Positions 1 through 9,123 of a stretch of DNA of 64,000 nucleotides are shown here, piece by piece; within the stretch, counting starts at the first letter, position 1; the number at the start of each line of letters is the position of its first letter. Both the position numbers and the translations under genes were made by a program. The notes beneath the pieces were generated by a model that ran no database searches, was not told where the DNA came from, and saw only the letters and a list, made by a program, of their open reading frames with translations. Source of the stretch: Chitinibacter sp. SCUT-21 (GTDB lineage: Bacteria > Pseudomonadota > Gammaproteobacteria > Burkholderiales > Chitinibacteraceae); the NCBI GenBank assembly GCA_041874755.1, contig CP102611.1, forward strand, positions 3,390,475 to 3,454,474, in the 5' to 3' direction.

Positions 1-2690
1 TTAGCCTAGAAGAGGAAATGCGGCACTCCTACCTCGATTACGCCATGAGTGTAATTGTGGGACGTGCTTTGCCCGATGTCCGTGATGGCCTCAAGCCCGT
101 ACATCGCCGGATTTTGTTTGCGATGCACGAAAGCAGCAATGTCTGGAATCGCCCTTATGTAAAATGTGCTCGTGTGATCGGTGATGTGTTGGGTAAATAC
201 CACCCGCATGGCGACTCGGCAGCCTACGAAGCCTTAGTACGGATGGCACAAGATTTTTCCTTGCGTTACACCTTAATTGATGGGCAGGGTAACTTTGGTT
301 CTATCGATGGCGACCGTGCTGCCGCTTATCGTTATACCGAGTGCCGTTTGGAAAAAGTATCGAGCGAGCTGTTGGCAGATATTGATAAAGAAACCGTCGA
401 TTTCACGCCCAACTACGATGAGAAAGAACTAGAGCCGACGGTTCTGCCAACACGAATTCCGAATTTATTGATCAACGGCTCATCAGGTATTGCCGTTGGT
501 ATGGCGACGAATATTCCGCCACACAATATCACTGAAGTCATCGATGCTTCTTTGGCGCTGTTGGCCAATCCTGAAATGTCGATCGACGAATTGATCGACA
601 TTATGCCTGCGCCAGACTTCCCAACCGCCGGCATCATTTATGGCGTGGCGGGTGTGCGTGAAGGCTACCGCACAGGTCGCGGCCGCGTGGTGATGCGTTC
701 GCGTACACACATTGAAGAATGTGGCAAAAATGGCGATCGTCAGGCGATTATCGTTGATGAGTTGCCATATCAAGTGAATAAAGCGCGCTTGCTCGAACGT
801 ATTGCCGAGTTGGTACGAGAAAAAACGCTGGAAGGTATTTCTGATCTACGCGATGAATCGGATAAATCCGGTATGCGCGTGGTGATTGAGCTTAAACGCG
901 GTGAAATGGCCGACGTTGTGCTCAATAATTTGTTTAAACATACCCAGTTGCAAGATAGTTTCGGTATCAATATGGTCGCCTTGGTTGATGGTCAACCGCG
1001 TCTATTGAATCTGAAACAAGTGCTCGAGTGCTTCTTGAAGCACCGTCGCGAAGTGGTTACTCGCCGTACCGTGTTCGAGCTGCGCAAAGCGCGTGAACGC
1101 GGTCATGTGCTCGAAGGTTTGGCGGTTGCGCTGTCTAACGTCGACGAAATGATCGCGCTGATCAAGGCTGCTGCGACGCCACCCGAAGCGAAAGTCGCGT
1201 TGATGAGCCGAGAATGGCGCTCGGAATTGGTCGAAGACATGTTGTCGCGTACCGATATCAATGCCTCGCGCCCAGATGGTTTGGGTGAAGAGTTCGGCTT
1301 GACCGGCACGGGCTATCGCTTGTCGGATGTTCAGGCGCAAGAAATTCTGCAAATGCGCTTGCAGCGTTTGACGGGGCTTGAGCAAGACAAGATCGTTGGC
1401 GAATACAAAGAAGTGATGGATAAAATCCTTGACTTGCTCGACATCTTGGCGCGCTCTGAACGCGTGACCGAAATCATTCATAACGAAATGTCTGAAGTCA
1501 AAGCCAATTATGGCGATGCACGTCGTTCGGAAATCGTTGCGCACGGCGAAGACATCAATCTAGAAGATCTGATTACGCCGCAAGATATGGTCGTCACGCT
1601 GACACACGGCGGCTATATGAAAACGACGCCGGTTGAAGAATACCGGGCGCAAAAACGTGGTGGTCGTGGCAAGCAAGCGGCGGCTACGAAAGACGACGAC
1701 TTTATCGACAGCCTGTTTATCGCCAATACGCACGACTACATGCTGTGCTTTAGCTCGCGGGGTCGCGTTTACTGGCTCAAAGTATATGAGTTGCCACAAG
1801 GTGGCCGCACTAGCCGTGGCAAGCCGATCATCAATCTATTGCCGCTCGAAGACGGCGAGAAAATCAACGCGATTCTGCCGATCAAAGAATTTAGCGAAGA
1901 TAAATACGTCTTTATGGCGACCGCTGACGGCACAGTGAAGAAAACGCCGTTGACTGATTTTTCTCGCCCTATGAAGCGCGGCATTATCGCGATTAACTTG
2001 GAAGAGGGTAATTATCTGGTCGGTGTAGCGTTGACGCGTGGCGCAGGCGGCGCGGTACTAGACGACGAAGCTGGCGACGAGGAAATCATCGACGACGAAA
2101 GCGCAGATGATTCAGCGGAAGCCGTGGCGATCGACGACGATCAAGTGATGTTGTTCTCCGATGCCGGTAAATCAGTACGCTTTAGCCAAAGCAAAGTGCG
2201 CCCTATGGGTCGTAACTCGAAAGGCGTGCGCGGTATGAAGCTCGGTGAAGATCAGAAAGTGATCTCGCTGCTGGTAGCTAATTCCGATACGCAAATGGTG
2301 CTGACAGCCAGCAACGGCGGTTACGGTAAACGCACTCCAGTCGGCGACTTCCGTCTGTCTGGTCGCGGCACGCAAGGCGTGATCGCGATGGATCTGACCG
2401 ATAAAACCGGTCTGAAACTGGTGGCGGCAAGTCTGGTTGAAGAAACTGACGACGTAATGTTGATTACTACTGGCGGCGTGTTGATTCGTACCAAAGTGGC
2501 GCAAATTCGTGAAACTGGTCGATCGGCTCAGGGTGTACGCTTGATCAATCTGGACGATGGCGAGCAATTATCAGGCTTGGAAAAAGTGTGCGAACCAGAG
2601 GATGAGGAAGAGGGCGTTGAGGTTGCGGCGATTGCGGATGCCAATGACGCCGAAGTCGGTGATGCGCCTGCTGGTGAACAAACTGAGTAA
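1..2690 (+). CDS. gyrA: DNA gyrase subunit A (5' end beyond window)
   Basis: Catalytic subunit of type II topoisomerase gyrase, which introduces negative supercoils with GyrB. The frame is open to the window edge. The codons before the ATG at 18 read SLEEE, matching the family N-terminus just before SYLDYAMS, so that ATG is internal and the real start lies upstream. Counting from the ATG at 18, the active-site tyrosine is Tyr106 (RYTE; E. coli Tyr122). The quinolone-determining region has Ser67 and Glu71 at the places of E. coli Ser83 and Asp87, a drug-sensitive-like Ser with Glu at the second site. The GyrA-box (QKRGGRG) opens the C-terminal pinwheel. The pinwheel carries an unusual acidic insertion at about residues 677-709, and the protein ends in an acidic tail. 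Identification is certain. Confidence 0.97.
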   Translation, partial: SLEEEMRHSYLDYAMSVIVGRALPDVRDGLKPVHRRILFAMHESSNVWNRPYVKCARVIGDVLGKYHPHGDSAAYEALVRMAQDFSLRYTLIDGQGNFGSIDGDRAAAYRYTECRLEKVSSELLADIDKETVDFTPNYDEKELEPTVLPTRIPNLLINGSSGIAVGMATNIPPHNITEVIDASLALLANPEMSIDELIDIMPAPDFPTAGIIYGVAGVREGYRTGRGRVVMRSRTHIEECGKNGDRQAIIVDELPYQVNKARLLERIAELVREKTLEGISDLRDESDKSGMRVVIELKRGEMADVVLNNLFKHTQLQDSFGINMVALVDGQPRLLNLKQVLECFLKHRREVVTRRTVFELRKARERGHVLEGLAVALSNVDEMIALIKAAATPPEAKVALMSREWRSELVEDMLSRTDINASRPDGLGEEFGLTGTGYRLSDVQAQEILQMRLQRLTGLEQDKIVGEYKEVMDKILDLLDILARSERVTEIIHNEMSEVKANYGDARRSEIVAHGEDINLEDLITPQDMVVTLTHGGYMKTTPVEEYRAQKRGGRGKQAAATKDDDFIDSLFIANTHDYMLCFSSRGRVYWLKVYELPQGGRTSRGKPIINLLPLEDGEKINAILPIKEFSEDKYVFMATADGTVKKTPLTDFSRPMKRGIIAINLEEGNYLVGVALTRGAGGAVLDDEAGDEEIIDDESADDSAEAVAIDDDQVMLFSDAGKSVRFSQSKVRPMGRNSKGVRGMKLGEDQKVISLLVANSDTQMVLTASNGGYGKRTPVGDFRLSGRGTQGVIAMDLTDKTGLKLVAASLVEETDDVMLITTGGVLIRTKVAQIRETGRSAQGVRLINLDDGEQLSGLEKVCEPEDEEEGVEVAAIADANDAEVGDAPAGEQTE

Positions 2691-2730
2691 AATTAGCAAT
2701 CAATTGATGTTTTAAAAAGAGGGGTTTGCG

Positions 2731-3177
2731 ATGAATAGCTTGTGGTTACCCGTGGCAAACCCCGATTTTTTTGCGCAAGTCGGGCCGTGGTTCATGGCCT
2801 TGCCGCATTGTAAAGCGCTTGGGCTGGAGTTGGTAGCGGCCGAACGCGCAAAAGTCACACTGAAATTACCATTCAAAAATGAACTGATCGGCAACCCCGA
2901 AACGCGTGTTTTGCACGGCGGGGTGGTCACCTCGTTGATCGATACCGCATCCGGTGTCACGCTCTACACCCTGCTTGATGCGCCCGAAGCTGCCGCTACG
3001 CTCGATTTACGCATCGATTACCTACGCCCAGCCAAACCCGATTTGCCGCTGTATTGCACTGCAGAGTGCTATCGCCTAACTGATTCGGTGGCATTTACTC
3101 GCGCCACGGCTTATCAAGAAGACCCTGATAAGCCGGTTGCCCATTCGGTGGCAACTTTTGCCCGAACTGCTAGCTAA
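2731..3177 (+). CDS. PaaI-type hotdog thioesterase 1
   Basis: A 148-residue single hotdog-fold protein of the PaaI/acyl-CoA thioesterase superfamily, expected to hydrolyse an acyl- or aryl-CoA in the cytoplasm. The central HGGVVTSLIDTASG segment matches the family helix that carries the catalytic-site residues, and a C-terminal strand region (LRIDYLRPAK) follows, as is usual. A GAGG ribosome site lies just before the ATG. It starts 40 bases after gyrA. The next gene, 10 bases downstream, is a second hotdog protein, so the two may form a heteromer or act on related substrates. The substrate cannot be read from sequence. Confidence 0.85.
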   Translation: MNSLWLPVANPDFFAQVGPWFMALPHCKALGLELVAAERAKVTLKLPFKNELIGNPETRVLHGGVVTSLIDTASGVTLYTLLDAPEAAATLDLRIDYLRPAKPDLPLYCTAECYRLTDSVAFTRATAYQEDPDKPVAHSVATFARTAS

Positions 3178-3187
3178 CAGGTGTGCT

Positions 3188-3625
3188 ATGGAAAAACCGA
3201 TCTCTGCTTTATGTGAAGGTATTTCATCACACGCTATGCTAGAAAAAGCATTGCAAGCAATACCCTATGCAAAAATGCTAGGTGTTCAAGTGCGGGAACA
3301 GTCCGGTGAACCCTTGTTTTACTTGCCTTTCGCTGAGCAAAACATCGGCAACGTTTTATTGCCGGCGATTCACGGCGGAGTCATTGGCGGCTTTTTAGAA
3401 AACGCGGCGGTGCTGCATTTGATGTGGGCGCGCGAATCGGCTGGCATTCCGCGCATTGTGGATTTCTCGATTGATTATTTACGCTCTGCGCGAGCGCTCG
3501 ATTTATACGGGCGCTGCGAAATAGTGCGCCAAGGCAAGCGCGTCGCTAATGTGTTGATGACAGCTTGGCAAGACGACCCAACAAAACCAGTCGCAATGGC
3601 ACGAGCGCACTTCCTTTTAAGTTAG
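3188..3625 (+). CDS. PaaI-type hotdog thioesterase 2
   Basis: Second hotdog-fold thioesterase-like protein, 145 residues from the ATG at 3188. A longer frame opens at 3137 inside the preceding gene, but the upstream ATG there has no role in the fold, and the 3188 start has an AGG just before it. It has HGGVIGGFLENAAV in the helix region and the IDYLRSAR strand, the same architecture as its neighbour but with low identity. The active-site acidic residue context differs (FLENA against LIDTA), so its chemistry may differ. Probably co-transcribed with the preceding gene and serC. Confidence 0.8.
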   Translation: MEKPISALCEGISSHAMLEKALQAIPYAKMLGVQVREQSGEPLFYLPFAEQNIGNVLLPAIHGGVIGGFLENAAVLHLMWARESAGIPRIVDFSIDYLRSARALDLYGRCEIVRQGKRVANVLMTAWQDDPTKPVAMARAHFLLS

Positions 3626-3672
3626 AATAAACCCTTACTTCGCTTTCCTAATTTTGTTTCGAGATTGGCTTT

Positions 3673-4758
3673 ATGACTCAAGTGTTTAATTTTTCCTCTG
3701 GACCTGCGGTGTTGCCGGCTGAAGTATTGCGTCAAGTGCAAGCAGAATTGCTCGATTGGCACGGCTCTGGCATGAGTGTGATGGAAATGAGCCATCGTGG
3801 CCCTGAGTTTGGCCAAATTTTGGCTGAGGCTGAAGCTGATCTGCGCACTTTGCTCGCGATTCCTGAGAACTACAAAGTGTTATTCCTGCAAGGCGGCGCG
3901 CATTTGCAATTTGCGATGCTGCCATTCAATTTCGCTAGCGCCGATAGCACGGTGGATTTTGTAAATACCGGGCATTGGTCCAAAGTGGCGATTAAAGAAG
4001 TCAGCCGCTACGCCAAAGTGAATATCGCGGCGAGCAGCGAAGATAAAAATTTCAGCTACGTGCCCGATGAAGCGTATTGGAAACGCACCAAAGACGCAGC
4101 GTTTTTGCACTATTGCAGCAATGAAACCATCGGCGGCGTTGAATTTAACTTTATTCCAAAATCGAATGGCGTGCCGCTAATTTGCGATATGTCGTCCAAT
4201 ATTCTGTCGCGTCCAGTCGATGTGAGCCAGTTCGGCATGATTTACGCCGGCGCACAAAAAAACATGGGGCCATCGGGTGTGGCGGTGAGTATCGTGCGCG
4301 AGGACTTGCTGGGTAAGGCGCGCAGCGATACACCCACGATGTTGAACTACAAAACCTTTGCTGATAATGGCTCGATGTACAACACTCCACCGTCGTTTGG
4401 TATTTATGTGGCGGGCTTGGTGTACAAGCATGTTCTGGCGCAAGGCGGCTTGGCGGTGATGGAGCAAAAAAATATTGAAAAAGCCAATATCGTTTACGCC
4501 GCGATTGATGCGTCAAATGGCTTCTACAACTGCCCAACGGCTTTGGCCGATCGCTCCCGGATGAATATTCCATTTACTCTGGCCGACAGCCAATTGGATG
4601 CCAAATTCTTGGCTGGTGCTGAAGCGCGTCATTTATTGCAATTGAAAGGCCATCGCTCGGTCGGCGGTATGCGTGCGTCGATTTACAATGCAATGCCAAT
4701 CGAAGGCTGCCAAGCGCTCGCTGACTATATGAACGAATTTGCCAAGCAACACGGCTAA
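3673..4758 (+). CDS. serC: phosphoserine aminotransferase
   Basis: PLP-dependent aminotransferase (361 residues) that converts 3-phosphohydroxypyruvate and glutamate into phosphoserine in serine synthesis, and also serves pyridoxal phosphate synthesis. The N-terminus FNFSSGPAVLP and the Schiff-base lysine Lys196 in YAGAQKNMGPSG are diagnostic of SerC; the substrate-binding HRSVGGMRAS segment is near the C-terminus. Length matches the family. It lies between gyrA and pheA, the classic betaproteobacterial order, and is followed 11 bases later by a small membrane-protein gene. Confidence 0.96.
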   Translation: MTQVFNFSSGPAVLPAEVLRQVQAELLDWHGSGMSVMEMSHRGPEFGQILAEAEADLRTLLAIPENYKVLFLQGGAHLQFAMLPFNFASADSTVDFVNTGHWSKVAIKEVSRYAKVNIAASSEDKNFSYVPDEAYWKRTKDAAFLHYCSNETIGGVEFNFIPKSNGVPLICDMSSNILSRPVDVSQFGMIYAGAQKNMGPSGVAVSIVREDLLGKARSDTPTMLNYKTFADNGSMYNTPPSFGIYVAGLVYKHVLAQGGLAVMEQKNIEKANIVYAAIDASNGFYNCPTALADRSRMNIPFTLADSQLDAKFLAGAEARHLLQLKGHRSVGGMRASIYNAMPIEGCQALADYMNEFAKQHG

Positions 4759-4769
4759 GAGGAAAGACC

Positions 4770-4976
4770 ATGGCAGGACAAGGCTCGGGCGGTAATGTCA
4801 TCGCCGCACTCTGCAGTTTCTTTATCCCCGGTTTGGGGCAATTACTGCAAGGTCGCTTACTGAAAGCTGCGCTGATGTTTGTGTTGGCGGGCGCGTTGTG
4901 GGTGATCTTTATGGGCTGGATTATCCATCTGTGGTCGATTCTGGACGCGGCTAAGTTTGATCCGAATAAAAATTAG
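4770..4976 (+). CDS. small two-helix membrane protein
   Basis: A 68-residue protein with two hydrophobic segments (about residues 9-23 and 30-55) and the motif FFIPGLGQLLQGR between them. That glycine-rich turn resembles short TM2-like membrane proteins. A GAGGA ribosome site precedes the ATG, so it is probably a real gene. It sits 11 bases after serC and 15 bases before pheA, in the same transcript. No function can be assigned; a membrane role unrelated to aromatic synthesis is likely. Confidence 0.7.
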   Translation: MAGQGSGGNVIAALCSFFIPGLGQLLQGRLLKAALMFVLAGALWVIFMGWIIHLWSILDAAKFDPNKN

Positions 4977-4991
4977 TTTGAGTACACACGA

Positions 4992-6074
4992 ATGTCTGAC
5001 GAGCAACTCAATTTACTAAAGCAACACCGTGATGCAATTGACGCGCTCGACGCGCAAATTTTGCAGCTGATTAACGAGCGCGCCAAACACGCACATCAGA
5101 TCGGCGTGATCAAAGGCAGCGGCGTTGTGTATCGCCCAGAGCGCGAAGCGCAAGTGCTAACGCGGATTAAAGAAATCAACCAAGGCCCACTGTCGGGCGA
5201 GGCCGTTGCGCGTTTGTTCCGCGAAATAATGTCGGCGTGCTTGGCGCTCGAAAAACCGCTGATGATTGCGTATTTGGGGCCAGAAGGCACGTTTACGCAA
5301 GCGGCGGCGATTAAGCATTTCGGCCACGCAGCGAACACCTTGCCGTGCGCGTCGATTGACGAAGTATTCCGCGTCGTTGAAGCGGGTAGTGCAGATTACG
5401 CGGTTGCGCCGGTAGAAAACTCGACCGAAGGCGCTGTCGGCCGCACGCTCGATTTAATGGTCGGCAGCTCGTTGAATATTTGCGGCGAAGTGGTGCTGCG
5501 TATTCATCACCATTTGCTGCGTGCCAGCGAAGGCTTGGAAGGCATCAGCCGTGTGTATTCCCACGCGCAAAGCTTGGCGCAGTGCCACGAATGGTTGAAT
5601 AAAAACCTGCCTGCGCACGTTGAGCGTATTTCGGTGTCGAGCAATGCCGAAGCTGCGCGGATGGTCAGCCTCGATCCAAGCAGCGCAGCGATTGCCGGCG
5701 ATGCGGCAGCGGAAAAATATAATCTATTGAAACTGGCGCAAAATATTGAAGACGAGCCCAACAATACGACGCGTTTCTTGGTACTCGGCAAACAATCCTC
5801 TGCGCGCTCGGGCAAAGATAAAACATCTTTGGTCATTTCTGCGCCAAATCGCGCCGGCGCGCTGCATTCGGTGGCGGAGCCATTGGCGCGCAATGGTGTT
5901 TCGATGACCAAGTTTGAATCGCGCCCAAGCCGCACCGGTTTATGGGAATACGTGTTTTTTGCCGATGTGGAAGCGTATATCGACGATGAGAACATGCAAA
6001 CTGCACTGGCGGAGTTGCAAAAAGTAGCGGCGTTTGTAAAGGTACTCGGCTCGTATCCTCAAGCTGTCATCTAG
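4992..6074 (+). CDS. pheA: bifunctional chorismate mutase / prephenate dehydratase
   Basis: P-protein of phenylalanine biosynthesis (360 residues): chorismate to prephenate to phenylpyruvate. The N-terminal AroQ-type mutase domain covers about residues 1-90 (RDAIDALDAQILQLINERA). The dehydratase domain follows (YLGPEGTFTQAAA, and the TTRFLVLG catalytic motif near residue 260). The C-terminal ACT domain carries the ESRPS motif of the phenylalanine feedback site. Start and length fit E. coli and Neisseria homologues. Part of the serC-pheA-hisC block; feedback inhibition by phenylalanine is expected from the ACT domain. Confidence 0.96.
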   Translation: MSDEQLNLLKQHRDAIDALDAQILQLINERAKHAHQIGVIKGSGVVYRPEREAQVLTRIKEINQGPLSGEAVARLFREIMSACLALEKPLMIAYLGPEGTFTQAAAIKHFGHAANTLPCASIDEVFRVVEAGSADYAVAPVENSTEGAVGRTLDLMVGSSLNICGEVVLRIHHHLLRASEGLEGISRVYSHAQSLAQCHEWLNKNLPAHVERISVSSNAEAARMVSLDPSSAAIAGDAAAEKYNLLKLAQNIEDEPNNTTRFLVLGKQSSARSGKDKTSLVISAPNRAGALHSVAEPLARNGVSMTKFESRPSRTGLWEYVFFADVEAYIDDENMQTALAELQKVAAFVKVLGSYPQAVI

Positions 6075-6112
6075 TGGTGTAACACTACTGCGAAGCACGA
6101 TGACTGCGTTGT

Positions 6113-6168
6113 AAAAACACTCAAAATCCTCATGTACTTCAGTACATTCCGGTTTTTCGCCGTTTTTA
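6113..6168. repeat. imperfect inverted repeat between pheA and the LOG gene
   Basis: About 26-base arms flank a centre that reads ATGTACTTCAGTACAT. The outer arms are T-rich (AAAAAC on the left, GTTTTT on the right), so the transcript could fold into a long stem, possibly attenuating readthrough from pheA. An 8-base hairpin with one mismatch (AGTGGTGT/ACACTACT) lies just upstream at about 6074-6090. It looks like a dispersed intergenic hairpin, but only one full copy is in the window. Confidence 0.5.
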
Positions 6169-6253
6169 CGCCTTGTCCTCGCGCTTCTCGCGACGTTTTC
6201 CACTCTCCGCTTTGACTGCTTTATGCGGATCTTGTCTGAATAAAAGGAAGCCT

Positions 6254-6826
6254 ATGAAAGCCGTTACCGTATTTTGTGGTGCCCGTTTTGGGGCGCGTGA
6301 AATTTATCGTGAAGCTGCGCAAAGCTTAGGCAAAGAAATCGCCCTGCGCGGCATGACCTTGGTGTATGGCGGTGGTCATGTGGGTTTGATGGGGGCGGTG
6401 GCGGAAGCTGCGCTGCAAGCCGGCGGTGAAGTGATCGGCGTGATTCCAGAGTTTATGGTCGAGCGCGAGCTGGGTTACGGCGCATGCACTAAGCTGGAAG
6501 TAGTCGATTCAATGCACACGCGCAAAGCGCGCATGGCCGAGTTGACCGATGGCTTTATCGCCATGCCTGGTGGTTTTGGCACTTTTGACGAATTGTTTGA
6601 AATTTTAACGTGGGCGCAAATTGGTTTGCACGCTAAACCAATTGGCCTACTGAATGTAAACGACTATTTTGTGCCCTTGCGTGCGATGGTAGCACATGCC
6701 GTCAGGGAAGGATTTGTTGGTGACCGTGACGCGGCGCGCTTGATGATGGCCAATGATAGTCAAACCCTACTCGATATCTTGCAGGCTGAACCCAGCCAAA
6801 GCGCAGGTGAATGGTGGAAAACTTAG
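6254..6826 (+). CDS. LOG-family nucleotide 5'-monophosphate phosphoribohydrolase (TIGR00730 type)
   Basis: A 190-residue Rossmann-like protein of the LOG (Lonely Guy) family, once annotated as lysine decarboxylase. Members cleave the N-glycosidic bond of cytokinin or purine nucleoside monophosphates. The signature MPGGFGTFDELFE (PGGxGTxxE) and the preceding RKARMAEL segment are complete. The ATG at 6254 has AAGGAAG seven bases upstream; the longer open frame from 6173 runs through the intergenic hairpin and is not coding. Its stop overlaps the next gene, so it is translationally coupled to the GNAT. True substrate in this organism unknown. Confidence 0.88.
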   Translation: MKAVTVFCGARFGAREIYREAAQSLGKEIALRGMTLVYGGGHVGLMGAVAEAALQAGGEVIGVIPEFMVERELGYGACTKLEVVDSMHTRKARMAELTDGFIAMPGGFGTFDELFEILTWAQIGLHAKPIGLLNVNDYFVPLRAMVAHAVREGFVGDRDAARLMMANDSQTLLDILQAEPSQSAGEWWKT

Positions 6827-7422
6827 GTTTAGCGAGTCCGAGCGACGCGAAAAGGGCGGCGGAGCTGATTTATCAGTCCGACGCCCCTTTTTACGATTAT
6901 TGGTTTGCCCTGCCACGCGAAATGACGCTAATGAATTTAGCGCGTCTGTGGCACGAACCCAATGGCAGCTACAGCTACCGCAATGCGCAAGTGCTGCGCA
7001 ATGCTAACGAAGAAATCATCGCCTTGGTTTTTCATTACCCTGCGGGGTATGGGGCACAACTTCAGATTGACGATAGCATAGAGCTACATACCCTGGCGCT
7101 TGATTTGGATATTCTGCGCTCACGGCAGCGTGATCTGGATTTTCTGTTTCCGCATGTGCCCAATGATGCGTGGTATTTGCGCACGATTGCCGTGCATGAA
7201 GAACACCGCAGCCAAGGCCTTGGCGCGCGCATGCTCAGCCAAGTGATTTTCACTGCCCGCCAAGCGGGTTTTGATCAACTGCACGTCGATGTCGATAGTG
7301 GCAATCCGCGTGCGGTGCAGTTTTATTTGCGCCACGGCTTTGAAGTCTTGGTTGAATCCAAAGTGAAATCACTGACCAAATTTTCATTACCAGCCAGTTT
7401 GCGCTTGGTAAAAACACTGTAA
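6811..7422 (+). CDS. GNAT-family acetyltransferase
   Basis: A 203-residue N-acetyltransferase-like protein. The acetyl-CoA binding motif is seen as RTIAVHEEHRSQGLGARML (R/Q-x-x-G-x-G/A), followed by VDVDSGNPRAVQFYLRHGF, the usual motif B. The N-terminal half is divergent and gives no substrate clue. The start overlaps the LOG gene by 16 bases (ATG at 6811; a GTG directly follows as an alternative). Located between a LOG enzyme and hisC. Confidence 0.82.
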   Translation: MVENLGLASPSDAKRAAELIYQSDAPFYDYWFALPREMTLMNLARLWHEPNGSYSYRNAQVLRNANEEIIALVFHYPAGYGAQLQIDDSIELHTLALDLDILRSRQRDLDFLFPHVPNDAWYLRTIAVHEEHRSQGLGARMLSQVIFTARQAGFDQLHVDVDSGNPRAVQFYLRHGFEVLVESKVKSLTKFSLPASLRLVKTL

Positions 7423-7460
7423 TTGGGCTTTTTGCCCCGTATTGATTGATAAGGATAATA

Positions 7461-8570
7461 ATGTCCCACGTAGCCCTTTCTTCACTCGCTCCTGACTATA
7501 TCCGCGCGATTGCGCCGTACCAGCCTGGTAAACCTGTTTCTGAACTCGCGCGTGAAATGGGTTTGGATGCCGAAAAAATTGTCAAACTGGCATCGAACGA
7601 AAACCCGCTTGGCATGGGGCCAAAAGCGCGGGCCGCGGTGGAAAAAGAGCTGGCCGAATTGGCGCGTTATCCCGATGGCAATGGTTTTGAGCTGAAAGCC
7701 AAAATTGCTGAGAAATTTAGCGTCAATCTCGATCAAATCGTGCTGGGCAATGGCTCGAACGATATTTTGGAACTGATCGCGCACGCATTTTTAAAGCAAG
7801 GCGATTCGGCGGTGTTTTCCGAATATGCCTTTGCCGTTTATCCGCTGGCGACGCAAGCCGTTGGTGCCACGAATATCTGCGTCAAAGCCGTTGATTACGG
7901 CCACGATTTAGACGCGATGCGCGCCGCGATTCGCCCTGATACTAAAGTGGTGTGGATCGCCAATCCCAACAATCCCACTGGCACGTTGGCACGCCCGGGC
8001 GATTTAATCGAATTTTTAGAACTGTGCCCGAAAAACGTGCTGGTGGTTCTGGATGAAGCCTACACCGAATTCTTGCCGCGCGAAAAACGTAGCGATTCAA
8101 TCGGCTGGTTGAAACAATTTCCAAATCTGATCGTGGTACGCACTTTTAGTAAAGCCTATGGATTGGCCGGTCTGCGCGTGGGTTTTGCGCTGGCAAACCC
8201 CGAAGTTGCCGACATCTTGAATCGTATTCGTCAGCCATTTAATGTGAACAGCCTCGCGCAAGCGGCGGCTGTGGCGGCGCTCGATGATCTGGAATTTTTA
8301 AAGCAATCGGTTGAAGTCAATGCCGCCGGTATGAAGCAAATTACCGAAGCGCTGCAAGAATTAGGTTTGAGCTTTATCGAAAGCTACGGCAATTTTGTCA
8401 CCTTCCACTGTGGCGACGCAGCGATGCTGAACCAGTTTATGCTCGAGCGCGGCGTGATCGTTCGACCGCTGGCGGGATACAAAATGCCGAACAGCTTGCG
8501 CGTGTCGATCGGCTTGCCGGAAGAAAACGCACGCTTTATTGAAGTATTGCGTGAGGCGATGGAAGGCTAA
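7461..8570 (+). CDS. hisC: histidinol-phosphate / aromatic aminotransferase
   Basis: PLP aminotransferase of class I/II, 369 residues from the ATG at 7461. AAGGA lies six bases before it; a TTG at 7446 is less likely. Features are ASNENPLGMGPKA (substrate entry), NPNNPTGT, and Schiff-base Lys231 in RTFSKAYGLAGLRVG. Family members convert histidinol phosphate and imidazole acetol phosphate, and also use aromatic substrates. Its position after serC-pheA, away from other his genes, suggests the HisC2 paralogue that transaminates phenylpyruvate and prephenate or hydroxyphenylpyruvate. Specificity cannot be settled by sequence alone. Confidence 0.93.
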   Translation: MSHVALSSLAPDYIRAIAPYQPGKPVSELAREMGLDAEKIVKLASNENPLGMGPKARAAVEKELAELARYPDGNGFELKAKIAEKFSVNLDQIVLGNGSNDILELIAHAFLKQGDSAVFSEYAFAVYPLATQAVGATNICVKAVDYGHDLDAMRAAIRPDTKVVWIANPNNPTGTLARPGDLIEFLELCPKNVLVVLDEAYTEFLPREKRSDSIGWLKQFPNLIVVRTFSKAYGLAGLRVGFALANPEVADILNRIRQPFNVNSLAQAAAVAALDDLEFLKQSVEVNAAGMKQITEALQELGLSFIESYGNFVTFHCGDAAMLNQFMLERGVIVRPLAGYKMPNSLRVSIGLPEENARFIEVLREAMEG

Positions 8571-9010
8571 TGTGGTCTTTGGCGGCGACGGTTGAAGCGG
8601 ATTTTGAGGATTTACTCGCGATTCGCATCGCCGCAATGCGTGAAAGTCTGGAGCGTTTAGGTCGCTTTGACCCCGAGCGCGCTCGGCAACGGCTACGCGC
8701 CAATTTTAATCCCGCCGCCACCCAAAAGATCCTCGTCGATAACGCCGTCGTTGGGTTTTACGCCATTAACGAAACCGAGCTGGCTTACTCATTAGATCAT
8801 TTGTACATCTTGCCCAGCTGGCAAGGGCAGGGGATTGGTGGCGCGGTGCTCACGCAGATTAAGCAAACCTACAGAGGGAAAGAGATTGCCCTGTGTGCTT
8901 TGCGCGGCAGCGATGCCAATCGTTTTTATCAAGTACATGGTTTCACGCAATGTTCCGAGTCTGAATGGGATATTGAGTATGTTTTTGATGGGTATGTTCC
9001 TGTAGTTTAG
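8570..9010 (+). CDS. GNAT-family acetyltransferase, coupled to hisC
   Basis: A 146-residue GNAT protein. It has LYILPSWQGQGIGGAVL (acetyl-CoA pyrophosphate loop, Q-x-x-G-I-G) and RFYQVHGF near the end. Its ATG overlaps the hisC stop codon (TAATG), so translation is coupled to hisC. In related genomes tyrA usually follows hisC here; this gene occupies that place. Substrate unknown. Confidence 0.82.
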   Translation: MWSLAATVEADFEDLLAIRIAAMRESLERLGRFDPERARQRLRANFNPAATQKILVDNAVVGFYAINETELAYSLDHLYILPSWQGQGIGGAVLTQIKQTYRGKEIALCALRGSDANRFYQVHGFTQCSESEWDIEYVFDGYVPVV

Positions 9011-9078
9011 ATTGATGATCCTGTGCGTGAAGATACATGTGCATGTATATTGCCACACCAGAATTGAGCCTGATCGCT

Positions 9079-9084
9079 TATAAT
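9079..9084 (+). promoter_or_regulatory. candidate -10 box for the DUF3460 gene
   Basis: A perfect TATAAT about 40 bases before the small gene at 9124. No well-placed -35 was found: the nearest TTGCCA is 23 bases away, too far for standard spacing. It is a plausible but unconfirmed promoter. Confidence 0.35.
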
Positions 9085-9123
9085 AGCGGCAATCAATAGA
9101 AATAGTTTGAAAGGGATGTTGAG

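Noticed and set aside
18..20. ATG at 18 as gyrA start
   Set aside because: Upstream codons in frame read SLEEE, which continues the conserved N-terminus; the true start is outside the window.
1002..1544. 180-codon - strand frame within gyrA
   Set aside because: Antisense shadow of a core gene.
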